DNA from: Lachnospiraceae bacterium
GTDB lineage: Bacteria > Bacillota > Clostridia > Lachnospirales > Lachnospiraceae
DNA length: 13,920 nt
NCBI GenBank assembly: GCA_016297945.1
Contig: JAEDFR010000064.1
Coordinates: 1-13,920, forward strand
Direction: 5' to 3'
The notes under the pieces were generated by a model. The model was given only the letters and a program-made list of their open reading frames with translations, was not told the DNA's origin and did no database searches. Below, one piece after another: positions 13,746 through 13,920 of the stretch (within the stretch, counting starts at the first letter, position 1; each line of letters opens with the position of its first letter). A program made the position numbers and the translations under genes.

Positions 13746-13920
13746 CTAAATAGCCTGATGGAAAGTACGGCTAATTACATCATTTTGCTGTTCAGGTGTC
13801 AGCTTAATGAAATTTACCGCATATCCGGAGACGCGAATAGTTAATTGAGGATAGTTTTCCGGATGCTGTTGCGCATCTAATAACGTATCACGATTCAATA
13901 CATTTACATTTAAATGATGC
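13746..13920 (-). CDS. pflB: Pyruvate formate-lyase, C-terminal fragment with glycyl-radical motif
   Basis: The frame enters from the window edge and ends at TAG (complement of 13746-13748), giving 57 residues. It matches the end of pyruvate formate-lyase: HHLNVNVLNRDTLLDA, then YPQLTIRVSGYAVNF and LTPEQQNDVISRTFH. The radical-bearing Gly is the codon at 13824-13826 within RVSGYAVNF. The enzyme converts pyruvate and CoA to acetyl-CoA and formate under anaerobic conditions. Other glycyl-radical enzymes (glycerol or choline lyases) have a different sequence around this Gly, so PFL is the clear choice. The start and the neighbouring activase gene are outside the window. Convergent orientation indicates that it is unrelated to the sugar operon. 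Confidence 0.93.
   Translation of the reverse strand, partial: HHLNVNVLNRDTLLDAQQHPENYPQLTIRVSGYAVNFIKLTPEQQNDVISRTFHQAI

Noticed and set aside
1..13920. CRISPR arrays, tRNA or rRNA genes, insertion sequences
   Set aside because: I saw no regularly spaced repeats, no cloverleaf-like segments and no transposase motifs. The gaps are short and mostly filled by promoters and hairpins.

Overview
The window looks like part of a chromosome from a low-GC Clostridia bacterium, most likely a gut-type Lachnospiraceae. This rests on the A+T-rich codon use, the YesM/YesN two-component pair, a family 1 sugar-binding lipoprotein with an Ala/Pro/Glu-rich linker and two permeases but no ATPase, and the style of the pnp and pflB sequences. 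I cannot name the genus from the sequence alone.

Layout. (1) Positions 1-1482 hold housekeeping sequence: a C-terminal piece of a RibF-like riboflavin kinase/FAD synthetase, followed at once by a PNPase reading frame that lacks its first ~300 residues. In related Firmicutes the order is ribF-rpsO-pnp, so rpsO and the 5' half of pnp are missing here. A strong hairpin (1497-1543) closes this part. (2) Positions 1605-4218 on the minus strand encode an overlapping sensor kinase (YesM-like) and AraC-type response regulator (YesN-like). (3) Positions 4241-13635 on the plus strand form a carbohydrate-uptake and glycosidase locus: a solute-binding lipoprotein, a dCACHE-type chemoreceptor, two ABC permeases, a GH31 alpha-glycosidase and a GH29 alpha-L-fucosidase. 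(4) After a bidirectional terminator, 13746-13920 on the minus strand is the C-terminal end of pyruvate formate-lyase (pflB), including the glycyl-radical motif.

How it may work. The sensor kinase probably detects an extracellular sugar or a binding-protein complex and phosphorylates the response regulator. The most informative regulatory signal I found is a 70-bp module present twice (4241-4310 and 7981-8050). It aligns without gaps at 53 of 70 positions, ends in an identical TATAAT, and contains half-sites 22 bp apart. One copy precedes the binding-protein gene and the other the permease/glycosidase operon. It is the best candidate for the response regulator's binding site and would make the two units a regulon. 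Imported oligosaccharide would be trimmed in the cytoplasm by the GH31 and GH29 enzymes, neither of which has a signal peptide. A fucosylated, alpha-glycosidic oligosaccharide such as a xyloglucan fragment fits, but the substrate is inference. The ATPase must come from elsewhere, as is usual for MsmX-type systems. The chemoreceptor between the binding protein and the permeases suggests that taxis is linked to the same nutrient.
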